A stretch of DNA of 64,000 nucleotides from Sphaerisporangium viridialbum (GTDB taxonomy: Bacteria > Actinomycetota > Actinomycetes > Streptosporangiales > Streptosporangiaceae): the NCBI RefSeq assembly GCF_049674955.1, contig NZ_CP187232.1, positions 7,130,001 through 7,194,000 of the forward strand. The letters are read 5' to 3'. Below the pieces are notes generated by a model, which was given only the letters and a program-made list of their open reading frames with translations, had not been told where the DNA came from and did no database searches. The translations under genes were made by a program, and so were the position numbers. The first letter of the stretch is position 1. Every line of letters begins with the position of its first letter. Positions 34,570 to 43,441 of this stretch are shown here, piece after piece.

Positions 34570-35549
34570 GACCTGGGGGTGAGGATCCTGCGGGGGTTCT
34601 CGACGAGCATCTGGTGGATCTGGTCGTCCGTGACGCCGCGCTTGCGCAGCTCGGGAAGGACGTCACGGGAGATGTGCAGCAGGTGGTAGTTCGGGTGGCG
34701 CTCTCGCACGACGTCCTGGTCGAACCGGTCGTTGAAGCAGTAGGAGTCGTGCGACAGCACCATGCGTCCGGCGTGGCCGCGCGCGCACATCTCCGCCACG
34801 ATGGCGACCCGGTCGTCGAACGAGCTGATCGTCTCGATGCCGAACCTGTCCATGCCGAGGTAGGAGCCCGCCGCGACCAGCTCTTCGAGATAGGCGGGGT
34901 CGGTGGAGTCGCCGGCGTGGCCGATGACGACCCGCGACAGGTCCACGCCCTCGGAGGCGAGGAGCCGCTGCTGCTCCAGCCCGCCGCGCGAGGCGCTGTG
35001 GGAGTGGGTGGTGATCGGCGCCCCGGTCTCGGCGTGCGCCCGCGCGACGGCCCGGAAGACCCGCTCGCAGCCCGGCGTCATGCCCTGGTGGTCGGAGGCG
35101 CACTTGAGGATCGCGGCCTTCACTCCAGTACGGCCGATGCCCTCGGTGATGTCCCTGACGAAGAACTCCGCCAGCCGGTCGGGGCCGCCGAACAGGCTCC
35201 CGGGGCCGCGGTTGGCGAAGTACGGCGGCAGGGCGTCGTAGGTGTAGAGCCCGGTGGCGGCGACGATGTTGACCTCGGTCAGCTCGGCGACCCGCTGGAC
35301 GGCGGGAACGTACCGGCCGAGGCCGACCACGGTCAGGTCGACGACCGTGTCGACGCCCTCGGCCTTGAGCTCGTCGAGCTTGGCCGCCGCCTCCCTGGCC
35401 CTTCGCTCCAGGTCCCACCCTTCGGGGATGTCCGGCCAGTTCCACAGGATCTCCGGGCTGAGCCCGAAGACGTGCTCGTGCATGAGCGTGGCCCCGAGGG
35501 CCGCCACCGGCCCTCTCACGGTCTCGACCGCTCCGTCGCGGTCAGGCAT
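34566..35549 (-). CDS. Phosphotriesterase-family metal hydrolase (lactonase-like)
   Basis: 327 residues, TIM-barrel amidohydrolase of the PTE/PLL group. Metal ligands are seen in order: LMHEHVFG, bridging Lys in AAILKCAS, His in THSHS, His in VIGHAGDS, and the final Asp in LSHDSY. Such enzymes usually hydrolyse lactones or esters. It overlaps the PhyH gene by 8 nt and the P450 by 4 nt, so it acts in the same pathway; a lactone made by oxidation of a terpenoid or sterol would fit (inference). Confidence 0.88.
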   Translation of the reverse strand: MPDRDGAVETVRGPVAALGATLMHEHVFGLSPEILWNWPDIPEGWDLERRAREAAAKLDELKAEGVDTVVDLTVVGLGRYVPAVQRVAELTEVNIVAATGLYTYDALPPYFANRGPGSLFGGPDRLAEFFVRDITEGIGRTGVKAAILKCASDHQGMTPGCERVFRAVARAHAETGAPITTHSHSASRGGLEQQRLLASEGVDLSRVVIGHAGDSTDPAYLEELVAAGSYLGMDRFGIETISSFDDRVAIVAEMCARGHAGRMVLSHDSYCFNDRFDQDVVRERHPNYHLLHISRDVLPELRKRGVTDDQIHQMLVENPRRILTPRS

Positions 35550-36324
35550 GGGAGACGACCGGGAACCTCGGGTGGTCGAAGGGCGCGTTCACCCGCAGGC
35601 CGAGGCCGTCGGTCTGCCTGTACGGCGTGCCGGTGTAGAGCGCGTCCGCGTCGAAGTAGGTGACCGTGAAGGACAGGCGCGGGGTGTCCCCCCGGTTGGC
35701 CCCCGCGCCGTGCACGGTGAGCGAGTGGTGGACGGTCGCGTCGCCCGCCCGCAGGTCGAGGGGTGGCGACAGCTCCAGCTCCTTGAGCCACGGGTGCTGG
35801 GTGAGCTGGTCGTCGCCGTCGCGGGTGAAGCTCCTGCCGAGGATGCCGTGCCGGTGCGAGCCGTTGTAGAACCGCAGGCTGCCCATCTCGGCGGGGACGT
35901 TGGCGAGCGCGAGCCAGACGGTCAGCATCGCCGAGCGGTCCATCGGCATCCAGGGGAAGTCCTGGTGGAACTCGGTCGCGCCGTGCCCGCCGTCGCCCGG
36001 CTCCTTGATCAGCAGGTTCGTCACCTGGATGCGGACGCCCCTCACGCCGTGCAGCAGGCGGGTGGCGCAGCGTCCCATCGCGGCGTCGAAGGCCAGGTCG
36101 TGGAAGGCCTCGTCGGCCTCGGCGATGTCCCTGGACTGGCCGAACGCCTGGTCGACCAGGGTGGCGCGCTCACGCGACCGGGCACGCAGATACCCGAGCG
36201 CCCGCTCGCGCAGCCCGTCCAGCCGGCCGGGGTCGACCAGCCGAGGCAGCCGTACCCAGCCGTTCTCCTTGAAGTGTTCGACCTCATGATCGGTCACGTC
36301 GCGGACCGGAGCATTGGTGGCCAT
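35542..36324 (-). CDS. Phytanoyl-CoA dioxygenase (PhyH)-family oxygenase
   Basis: About 260 residues, Fe(II)/2-oxoglutarate-dependent. The facial triad appears as HxD in TEFHQDFPW and His in LTVHGAGANR, with the 2-oxoglutarate Arg in TPRLSFTVTYF. ATG at 36324 (MATNAPVRDVTD) is chosen over a longer frame that would cross the operator. First gene of the operon PhyH - phosphotriesterase - P450 - Gfo/Idh. PhyH enzymes hydroxylate acyl-CoAs in catabolism and many terpenoids in biosynthesis, so the pathway is ambiguous. Confidence 0.87.
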   Translation of the reverse strand: MATNAPVRDVTDHEVEHFKENGWVRLPRLVDPGRLDGLRERALGYLRARSRERATLVDQAFGQSRDIAEADEAFHDLAFDAAMGRCATRLLHGVRGVRIQVTNLLIKEPGDGGHGATEFHQDFPWMPMDRSAMLTVWLALANVPAEMGSLRFYNGSHRHGILGRSFTRDGDDQLTQHPWLKELELSPPLDLRAGDATVHHSLTVHGAGANRGDTPRLSFTVTYFDADALYTGTPYRQTDGLGLRVNAPFDHPRFPVVSHA

Positions 36325-36698
36325 GCCCCAGTTTCGAACCAATCCCGCCACTAAAGCAAGCGCTTGGTCTTACTAGGAACGTGGCGAGCGCGCGGTTCAC
36401 AGTATTGACAGAAAAACTTGATCGTAGTCAGTGATCGTGATACTTCATTGATCAATGTGACAATTGCCGCGAGAGTGACTGTGTGTCGTATTCGTGGCTC
36501 CTGTGGTGCCCGGTATTCGGGGTAGACGGCCGCAAGACACGCAGAGTGCCCGCACACTGCTACTCGGCCTGACCCCCGCCTCGTCTCCCGGGTGACGGCG
36601 GCGGCCGCGTATCCCCGAAGCGTCCGTGACGCCCACGCGTCACCGCGGTCCAGTCACGTTGTGCGGTTCCGGGTCGCTTGAGGTTGGAGATCATCGCA
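36325..36698. other. Gene-free divergent control region between the PhyH operon and the diterpenoid operon
   Basis: No credible gene. Contents: the CAAG/CTTG operator (36355-36368); a conspicuously AT-rich stretch about 36395-36475 with TTGACA, a perfect palindrome CATTGATCAATG (about 36446-36457) and several TGATC repeats; and GGAGA upstream of the P450 start at 36699. The AT-rich part is the likely promoter area of the terpene genes. Confidence 0.55.
36355..36368. promoter_or_regulatory. CAAG/CTTG palindromic operator of the PhyH operon
   Basis: AGCAAGCGCTTGGT, identical to the 14-mer at 53548-53561, 31-44 bp upstream of the PhyH start. It fully fits AnCAAGnnCTTGnT, the motif I recall for KstR2. 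On the minus strand it can sit between TTCCTA and TTTAGT (18-bp spacer), which would make it a repressor site. Confidence 0.6.
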
Positions 36699-38072
36699 AT
36701 GTCGGTTGCTACTGGCACACGACAGGCAACAGCTGTCCCGATCCACCGGATCCTGCCCGACGTCGTACGGGATCCCGTCAACGCGCTGGCGGAATTGGGA
36801 AGGCAGGCCCGCGGGGACGTCGTGCTGTTGCGGTTGGGTGCGTTCCGCCTCTATCTGGTGACTCATCCCGATCACGTGCAGCATGTCCTGCGCGGAAACT
36901 CCACCAACTACGTGCGCGAGGGGATGTTCTGGCGGCCCCTGCAGCGCCTGCTCGGCAACGGCATCCTCGACGAGGGCCCGGCTTGGGAGTCCAGCAGAAA
37001 GATCCTGCAGCCGCTGTTCACCGCGAGATACATCGCCACGATCGCCGAGGAGCTGGCGAAGACGATCGATGAGCAGGTGGGCGAGCTGGAGGAGCACGCA
37101 CGGACGGGGCGCTCCTTCGACGCCGCCGAGGAGATCGGGCGTATCACGAACCAGGCCGTGATCAGGGTCCTGTTCGGAGACAAGATCTCCCGCCAGGACG
37201 GCGAACGGCTGGCCCCCGCCTTCGAAAGAGCGGCCACATCGATCGGCTTCCGGCTACTCATGCCGTTCCTGCCCTACTCCGTCCGGGTGCCAGGGGACCG
37301 AGCCTTCATGAACGCCGTCAAGAAGATCGACGAGGTGGTGTTCCCGCTGATCCGGTCGGCTCGAAAGCATCCTGACGACGGCTTCGACGTCATCTCCGCG
37401 CTCTGCCGCGCCCGTGGCCGGAACGGCGAGCAGATCACCGACCAGCAGATCCGCGACGACCTCGTCAGCGTCTTCGGAGCGGCTTCCGAGACGACCGCGA
37501 TGGCCCTCACCTGGTTGTGGCCACTGCTCGACGCCAATCCGCAGGTGGCCGCCAGGCTGTACGCCGAGATCGACCGGGTCGTCGGCGCCGGGCCGGCGCT
37601 TCCGTCACATGTCCCGGAGCTGCGGTACACGAAGATGGTCCTGCAGGAGCTGCTGCGCCTTTACCCGCCGGGCTGGATCCTCCCGCGGATGGCCCGCCGA
37701 TCCGACGACGTCGGTGGGTTCCTCATCAAGGCCGGGTCGCAGGTGCTGATCAGTCCTTACGCGACGCATCGGCTCGATGAGATCTGGGAGCGGCCGCTGC
37801 ACTTCGACCCCGAACGATTCTCACCCGACGGCCCCGAGCGCCGGCACCGGTATGCCTACTTCCCGTTCGGCGGCGGCCCGCACGCGTGCCTCGGCCAGCA
37901 CCTGTTCCACGTTGAGGCGCCACTGGTTCTGGCAGCCCTCTTGAGCCGGTTCCGGCCTGTGCTGCGCAATCGCGGACCATTCAAACCCGCCCCCGCCGCG
38001 TCGATACGTCCCAACCCGAAGATCGAGTTAGGGCTGACGCCGGTCCAGCGTGCCGGGGAGGGCCGGCGATGA
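36699..38072 (+). CDS. Cytochrome P450 of the diterpenoid operon
   Basis: 457 residues. Heme loop FPFGGGPHACLGQH with Cys397; I-helix VFGAASETTAMAL; ExxR in LQELLRLYPPG; PERF motif FDPERFSPDG. The length and PPGWILPRMARR style resemble CYP enzymes that oxidise terpene scaffolds. ATG at 36699 has GGAGA 8 nt upstream. Its stop overlaps the terpene synthase start by ATGA, so it very likely oxidises that product. Electron partners are elsewhere. Confidence 0.9.
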   Translation: MSVATGTRQATAVPIHRILPDVVRDPVNALAELGRQARGDVVLLRLGAFRLYLVTHPDHVQHVLRGNSTNYVREGMFWRPLQRLLGNGILDEGPAWESSRKILQPLFTARYIATIAEELAKTIDEQVGELEEHARTGRSFDAAEEIGRITNQAVIRVLFGDKISRQDGERLAPAFERAATSIGFRLLMPFLPYSVRVPGDRAFMNAVKKIDEVVFPLIRSARKHPDDGFDVISALCRARGRNGEQITDQQIRDDLVSVFGAASETTAMALTWLWPLLDANPQVAARLYAEIDRVVGAGPALPSHVPELRYTKMVLQELLRLYPPGWILPRMARRSDDVGGFLIKAGSQVLISPYATHRLDEIWERPLHFDPERFSPDGPERRHRYAYFPFGGGPHACLGQHLFHVEAPLVLAALLSRFRPVLRNRGPFKPAPAASIRPNPKIELGLTPVQRAGEGRR

Positions 38073-38947
38073 CAGCGGAGCCCACCGGATACGGCCTCCC
38101 GGCCGCGGAGTGCGGCATGATCTGCGCGGTGGCGGGCCGATCGCAGCGCGAGATGCAGGAATGGATGGCCGCCTATCCGAAGCTGTTCTCGGCGAAGCCG
38201 TTCGACGCCGCGCTGTCCAGCACGCTGTCCATGGCCATGGCGTTCAGCGGCCCGTGGTTCACCGCCGAGCAGCTGCGGATGGCGAACAAGGTCTGCCTGT
38301 GGGCCTTCGCCCTCGACTGGCTCGTGGACTACGTCGCCACCTCGACCCGGGAGGTGGACGACATCGCCCGCCGGTGCCTCGCGGTCGCCGACGGCGCGCC
38401 CCCGGTCCCCGGGGACGAGCTCACCCGCTTCCTCGCCGACATCCGCGCGGAGCTCGCCGAGACGCCGGCGTTCGGCGCGCTCGGCCCGGTCTGGCGCGAG
38501 GAGCTCCAGCGCATGCTGGACGCGATGACCCGCGAGCGGGAGTGGCTGAGCTCCGGCGTCACGCCCTCGTTCGGCGAGTACATGGAGAACGCCGACAACC
38601 TCGGCTTCTCCTTCGCCTTCACGTCCCACCTGATCCACACCGGCGCACCCGGGGCCGGCGACCTGCCGCGCGTGCGCGAGGCCGGCTGGGCGGTGCAACG
38701 GGTGATCCGGCTGCTCAACGACCTCGGGACGTACGAGAGGGACCTGAAGTGGGGCGACCTGAACGCCCTGCTGCTCGGCGTGACCCGCGAGGAGGTCGAC
38801 CGGCACGTCTCGCTGCTGGCCGGCCGGAGCCGGAAGCTGATCGGCCCCCTCCACGAGGACCACCCGTACATCGCCGGCTATCTGGAACGTCAAATGGACT
38901 TCTGCGCGGGCTTCTACCGGCTCGCCGATTACTGGGGAACGATTTGA
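38069..38947 (+). CDS. Class I terpene synthase
   Basis: 292 residues, single alpha-domain bacterial terpene synthase. The first metal motif reads DWLVDY (Asp83, Asp87), a variant of DDxxD. The NSE/DTE-type motif is N217-D-L-G-T-Y-E-R-D225, where the last acid is Asp instead of Glu. Diphosphate-sensing Arg/Tyr pairs are likely in the C-terminal helix (YLERQMDFCAGFYRLADYWG). Coupled to a class II cyclase, it probably takes a bicyclic (copalyl-type) diphosphate rather than plain GGPP. Overlaps both neighbours by 4 nt. Confidence 0.87.
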   Translation: MTAEPTGYGLPAAECGMICAVAGRSQREMQEWMAAYPKLFSAKPFDAALSSTLSMAMAFSGPWFTAEQLRMANKVCLWAFALDWLVDYVATSTREVDDIARRCLAVADGAPPVPGDELTRFLADIRAELAETPAFGALGPVWREELQRMLDAMTREREWLSSGVTPSFGEYMENADNLGFSFAFTSHLIHTGAPGAGDLPRVREAGWAVQRVIRLLNDLGTYERDLKWGDLNALLLGVTREEVDRHVSLLAGRSRKLIGPLHEDHPYIAGYLERQMDFCAGFYRLADYWGTI

Positions 38948-40632
38948 GCGTCCACGACTTCGTCTCCGCGCCCGCGCGCGCCTTCACGCTCCACATGGCG
39001 AGCCTCGCCGCCACGACGGACACCACGGACACGACAGACACCACGGACACGGACACCACGGACACCACGGACACCGGCACGGTCGACGTGACGGCCGAGG
39101 CCCGCGCGCTGCTGGCCGGGCTGGCGGCGCGGCCGTGGGGCAACGCCTCCCCCTCGGTGTACGAGACCGGGCGGCTGGTCTCCCTGGCTCCCTGGCTCGC
39201 CGGGCACGACGAGCGGCTCGCGTACCTCGTGGCGACCCAGCGGCCGGGCGGCGGCTGGGGCGCGCACAGCGACTACGCGCTGGTCCCGACCCTGAGCGCG
39301 ACCGAGTCGCTGCTGGCCGAGCTGGCGCGGGGCACCCGCGATCCCACCCCCGCGGCCGAGGCAGCGGGGAAGGGCCTGCACGCGCTGTTCCGCTGGTCAC
39401 GCCGGGACTACGGCTCCCCGCTTCCCGACATGCCCGCGATCGAGCTGGTCGTCCCCTCGCTGATCAGGTCGATCAACCGGCACCTGGACGACCTCCGGGA
39501 CGCACCGGTGGACGGGCTGCGCACGTGGGCGGGAGCGCCCCCTCTGCCCCTGCCCGCCGGTGTGGACGGGGCCAGGCTGGAGATGATCCGGTCGCGCCTG
39601 CGGTCGGGCGCCCCGCTTCCCGAGAAGCTGCTGCACGCCCTTGAGGTCGCGGGCGACGCGGGGTTCCAGGCCCCCGGCGTCCGCCCCACGGCGGCCGGCA
39701 CCGTCGGAGCGTCCCCGGCGGCCACCGCCGCGTGGCTCGGCGAGCTCGGAGCGCGGGAACCGGGCCACCCCGCGCGGGCGCACCTGGAGTCCGCGGCGGA
39801 GCAGCACGGCGGGCCGGTGTCGTGCGCCGTGCCCATCACCGCGTTCGAGCGCGGCTGGGTGCTGAGCTGGCTCGTACGCGCCGGGATCCCCGTCACCGTC
39901 CCTGAGGATCTGGTGGAGAGCCTGGGCGCGGGGCTCGGCCCCGGCGGCTTGTCCGCGGGCCCGGGGCTGCCCGCGGACGCGGACACCACCTCGGTCGCGC
40001 TGTACGCGCTCGCGTTGCTCGGCGCGCCACGCGAGCCCGACAGCCTGCTGGGCTACCACACAGGCACGCATTTCTGCACCTGGCAGGGCGAGCAGGGCTT
40101 CTCGACCACGGTCAACGCCCACGTGCTGGACGCCTTAGGCCAGTACGTGCGCGCCCGTCCGGGCGCGCGGGCGCGGTACGGCGAGCCGATGGACCGGCTC
40201 GCGGGCTGGCTGCGCGGGCGGCAGAACCCCGACGGGAGCTGGCCGGACCGCTGGCACGTCTCGCCCTACTATGCGACGGTCTGCTGCGCGCTGGCGCTCG
40301 ACGAGTTCGGCGGCCCGGCCGCCAGGGATTCCGTACGCCGGGCGGTGCGCTGGGTGCTGTCGACGCAGCGCGCGGACGGGTCCTGGGGCCTGTGGCGCGG
40401 TACCGCGGAGGAGACCGCGTACGCGATGCAATCTCTGTTGCTGACCCAGACGACGCACGACGAGCCGGCGCATGGCAAGATCATCACGCAGGGCTACGCC
40501 TACCTCCTGCGGTCGGCCGGGCGGTCCGATGATCCACCGATGTGGATAGACAAGGATCTGTATTTTCCCGGGGCGATCGTGCGGGCGGCGATCCTCGGGG
40601 CGATGCACCTCGCGCAGCGACAGGGCCGTTAG
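38944..40632 (+). CDS. Class II diterpene cyclase (copalyl-diphosphate-synthase-like)
   Basis: 562 residues from TTG at 38944, which overlaps the class I synthase stop (TTGA). Beta-gamma fold with QW-like repeats (QRPGGGWGAHSDYAL, GRQNPDGSWPDRW, STQRADGSWGLWRG). The protonating DxDD motif reads D345-A-D347-T348-T349, i.e. DxDTT, a change at the fourth position. No DDxxD, so class I activity is not expected. Expected job: proton-initiated cyclisation of GGPP (or FPP) to a bicyclic diphosphate for the upstream synthase. The first 50 residues include a Thr-Thr-Asp repeat unlike the family; ATG at 38995 is the alternative start. No GGPP synthase in the window. Confidence 0.85.
   Translation: MSVHDFVSAPARAFTLHMASLAATTDTTDTTDTTDTDTTDTTDTGTVDVTAEARALLAGLAARPWGNASPSVYETGRLVSLAPWLAGHDERLAYLVATQRPGGGWGAHSDYALVPTLSATESLLAELARGTRDPTPAAEAAGKGLHALFRWSRRDYGSPLPDMPAIELVVPSLIRSINRHLDDLRDAPVDGLRTWAGAPPLPLPAGVDGARLEMIRSRLRSGAPLPEKLLHALEVAGDAGFQAPGVRPTAAGTVGASPAATAAWLGELGAREPGHPARAHLESAAEQHGGPVSCAVPITAFERGWVLSWLVRAGIPVTVPEDLVESLGAGLGPGGLSAGPGLPADADTTSVALYALALLGAPREPDSLLGYHTGTHFCTWQGEQGFSTTVNAHVLDALGQYVRARPGARARYGEPMDRLAGWLRGRQNPDGSWPDRWHVSPYYATVCCALALDEFGGPAARDSVRRAVRWVLSTQRADGSWGLWRGTAEETAYAMQSLLLTQTTHDEPAHGKIITQGYAYLLRSAGRSDDPPMWIDKDLYFPGAIVRAAILGAMHLAQRQGR
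39012..39075. repeat. Short tandem repeats encoding Thr-Thr-Asp in the class II cyclase N-terminus
   Basis: Imperfect 9-bp units (ACCACGGAC and variants) run for about 60 bp and encode (TTD)n before the globular domain. It looks like a slippage-prone microsatellite; repeat-length changes by whole units keep the frame. Confidence 0.8.
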
Positions 40633-40864
40633 GGAACAAATGTGAGGAAAGGTCATGAATTCCGACCGAACCAGACATGACTACAAAATTGACAGAGGCT
40701 TGTCGTCAAGGCATTTCGTACCCATGCTAGGGTTTCTCCGATGTGACGCGACAAACCGCCGCACTATCCCACAATGCACCGTTAAGTAACGCGCAGTTGC
40801 CTAACAGTCGCTAATCGCGGTTAACCGTGATGTGGGCTTCCTGATTTTCGCCAGGGATGGAGAT

Positions 40865-43351
40865 ATGCGCTTCCACAACTCGCGTATCCGGACCAAGGTC
40901 ACGGCCCTGCTGGTGTCCCTTGTCGCCCTGTGGGGGTTCGCGGCATGGGTGACGCTCCAGGAGGGGTTGAACGTCCTTTGGGTCACCACGCTGTCCTCAG
41001 GCGTTTCCGGGCCCAGCGAACCGCTGCTACTTGAGTTGCAGCGGGAGCGCAAACTCACCGTCCTATTTCTTGGCGACGTCGGTTCAGGTACCGAGCAGCG
41101 CACCGGCTTGGATGCTCAGCGGGCCCGGACCGAGGCCGCGAGCTTGAGATTCCAGCGACTGGCCACCGGAAGCGACGTACGAAGGGCGGCGAGCGACACT
41201 CTGAACCGGCGCATCGCCGAAACGGTCGCCAAACTGCAGGCGCTGCGCGCCGGCCGCAAGACGGTCGACGCGCGCCAGATCGACCGCGGCCGTGCCGCCA
41301 CGGCGTACACCGATGTCATCCAGTCGTTCTACCCGATGTACGACTCGATGGCCGCGCTGGACGACAAGGAGTTCGCCAGAGACACCCGCACCTTTATCGA
41401 GTTCTCCCGAGCACGCGAGCTCCTCGCCCAGGAGGACGCATTCGCGGCCGGCACTCTCGGCACAGGACGCTTCCTCGCAACCGACCGAGCACAGTTCGGT
41501 CTTATCGTGGGCGCCCAGCGATTCGTCATGTCCGAGGCCCTGGAGAAATTGCCGTCCGCGGAGCGTAAGTCCTTCGAGCAGCTCATGAGCAGCGAGCAGT
41601 TTCGCCGCCTGCGCACCCTGGAGGACCGGCTCGTCCACAGCGGGCGGACGGATCTGGCGGCCGTCGACGCGGAGCAGTGGAAGTCGGCGGCCGACTTCGT
41701 CTTGAACCGGCTTCAGACCCTGGTAGTGGTCGAAGGAGGCCAGTGGCTCGTCCAGCGTGCCACGCCCATCGCCGTCGGCGTCGTCGCACGGCTGGCGCTC
41801 GCCGGTGGCCTCGGCCTGCTGGCGGTCATCGCGTCCATCGTCCTGTCCATCACCACCGCCCGAGCCCTCGTACGGCGGCTGGAGGAGCTGCGGACCGCCG
41901 CCCTTGAGCTCGCCGCCCGGCGGCTGCCCGGCGTGGTCGAGCGCCTCGGCCGGGGCGACGACGTGGACGTGGCCGCGGAGGCACCGCCGCTCGCGGTCGG
42001 CAACGACGCGATCGGGCAGGTGGGCCAGGCCTTCAACACCGTGCAGGAGACGGCCATCCGGGTCGCGGTCGAGCAGGCCGAGCTGCGGCGCAGCTACCGG
42101 GGCATCCTGCTCAGCCTGGCGCGGCGCACCCAGTCGCTCGTGCACAGGCAGCTCACCATCCTCGACGCCATGGAGCGCCGGGAGACCGAGCCGGGCGAGC
42201 TGGCCGACCTGTTCCGCGTCGACCACCTGGCCACCCGGATGCGGCGCAACGCCGAGAACCTCATCGTCCTGTCCGGCGCCTCCCCCGGCCGCGCCTGGCG
42301 CAGGTCGGTGCCCATGGTCGACGTCGTACGGGGCGCGCTCGCCGAGGTCGAGGACTACACCCAGGTGACGCTGATGCCCATGGGTGAGGCCGAGCTGGCC
42401 GGGCGCGCCATCGGCGACGTCATCCACCTACTCGCCGAGCTCATCGAGAACGCGGTCTCCTTCTCCCCGCCGTACGCCTCGGTCCACGTCAGCGGCCAGG
42501 AGGTGGCCAAGGGCTACGTCGTCGAGATCGAGGACCGCGGCCTCGGCATGACCCCGGAAGACCTGGCCTCGGCCAACGACCGGATCGCGGACCCGCCCGA
42601 GTTCAAGCTGACCGGCACGCCCCGGCTCGGCCTGTACGTGGTCAGCCGCCTGGCCTCGCGCCACCAGATCCAGGTCACGCTCAAGGCGTCCCCCTACGGC
42701 GGCACGACCGTCATCGTCCTGATACCCCGCGAGTTGATCAACGGCGAGGTCGACACCGACATGGATCTCGGTACCGATTCCGACGCGCTGCCCGGCAGGC
42801 AGCTTCTCCCCGGCACGGCACAGGAGCGGCAGGGCAGGCACCGCACGACCGGGGAGTTCCCCGTGCAGGCCGGCGGCCCCGGTGGGGCCGGCCCGTTCCT
42901 GCTGACGGCGGTCCCGAGGTGGGAGGACGACGAGCGGAGCGAGCCCGCGCCGGCCGTTCCCGGGCAGGGTGAGGCCGCGCCTGAGCGCGAGCCGTCCTCG
43001 CCGCCGCGGTCTCCTTCGGCCGACCAGGCCTGGGCCGACCAGGAGGCCTCCGCGCAGCAGGGGGCGTCCCTGTTCGAGCAGGCCTCCGCCGCCGAGCCCG
43101 AGGACTACACGCCCTCCGGCCTGCCTCGCCGCGTCGCCCAGGCGCACCTGGCGCCCGAGCTGCGCCGCGAGCCGCCCCCCGCCCCCAGCGCCAGGGCGGA
43201 GGACGACGACGAACTCTCCCCCGAGGATCTCCGGCGGCTGATGGGCTCCTTCCAGAGCGGCACCGAACGCGGACGGTCCGAGGCGGCGAGGCTGCCACGC
43301 CGCCTCGACCCCGACCCGGATCCGGGTGACGAGCCGATGCGCTACCAGTAG
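40865..43351 (+). CDS. cvnA: Conservon sensor kinase-like protein CvnA
   Basis: About 828 residues. Transmembrane helix near the N-terminus (VTALLVSLVALWGFAAWVT), nitrate/nitrite-sensor-like extracellular region (about 30-300), second helix (LALAGGLGLLAVIASIVLS), HAMP-like linker, long helix (RRSYRGILLSLARRTQSLVH) and HATPase with N-box LLAELIENAVSFSPP and G-box EDRGLGMTPEDL. The tail (about 640-828) is acidic and Pro-rich. ATG at 40865 has AGGG 8 nt upstream. First of four conservon genes whose products form a membrane complex likened to eukaryotic G-protein signalling. Confidence 0.92.
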   Translation: MRFHNSRIRTKVTALLVSLVALWGFAAWVTLQEGLNVLWVTTLSSGVSGPSEPLLLELQRERKLTVLFLGDVGSGTEQRTGLDAQRARTEAASLRFQRLATGSDVRRAASDTLNRRIAETVAKLQALRAGRKTVDARQIDRGRAATAYTDVIQSFYPMYDSMAALDDKEFARDTRTFIEFSRARELLAQEDAFAAGTLGTGRFLATDRAQFGLIVGAQRFVMSEALEKLPSAERKSFEQLMSSEQFRRLRTLEDRLVHSGRTDLAAVDAEQWKSAADFVLNRLQTLVVVEGGQWLVQRATPIAVGVVARLALAGGLGLLAVIASIVLSITTARALVRRLEELRTAALELAARRLPGVVERLGRGDDVDVAAEAPPLAVGNDAIGQVGQAFNTVQETAIRVAVEQAELRRSYRGILLSLARRTQSLVHRQLTILDAMERRETEPGELADLFRVDHLATRMRRNAENLIVLSGASPGRAWRRSVPMVDVVRGALAEVEDYTQVTLMPMGEAELAGRAIGDVIHLLAELIENAVSFSPPYASVHVSGQEVAKGYVVEIEDRGLGMTPEDLASANDRIADPPEFKLTGTPRLGLYVVSRLASRHQIQVTLKASPYGGTTVIVLIPRELINGEVDTDMDLGTDSDALPGRQLLPGTAQERQGRHRTTGEFPVQAGGPGGAGPFLLTAVPRWEDDERSEPAPAVPGQGEAAPEREPSSPPRSPSADQAWADQEASAQQGASLFEQASAAEPEDYTPSGLPRRVAQAHLAPELRREPPPAPSARAEDDDELSPEDLRRLMGSFQSGTERGRSEAARLPRRLDPDPDPGDEPMRYQ

Positions 43352-43441
43352 TGGTTTGGATCTTCGCCTGGCAGGTAGGCCGTGAAGATCGATCAGACGA
43401 CGCAGTGAACAGTGTGAGCCGGTAAAAGAGGACAGCGAGTG

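Noticed and set aside
40689..40733. TTGACA at 40689 and TAGGGT at 40728 as the cvnA promoter
   Set aside because: The 33-bp spacing is far outside the usable range; one of the two may belong to another promoter.
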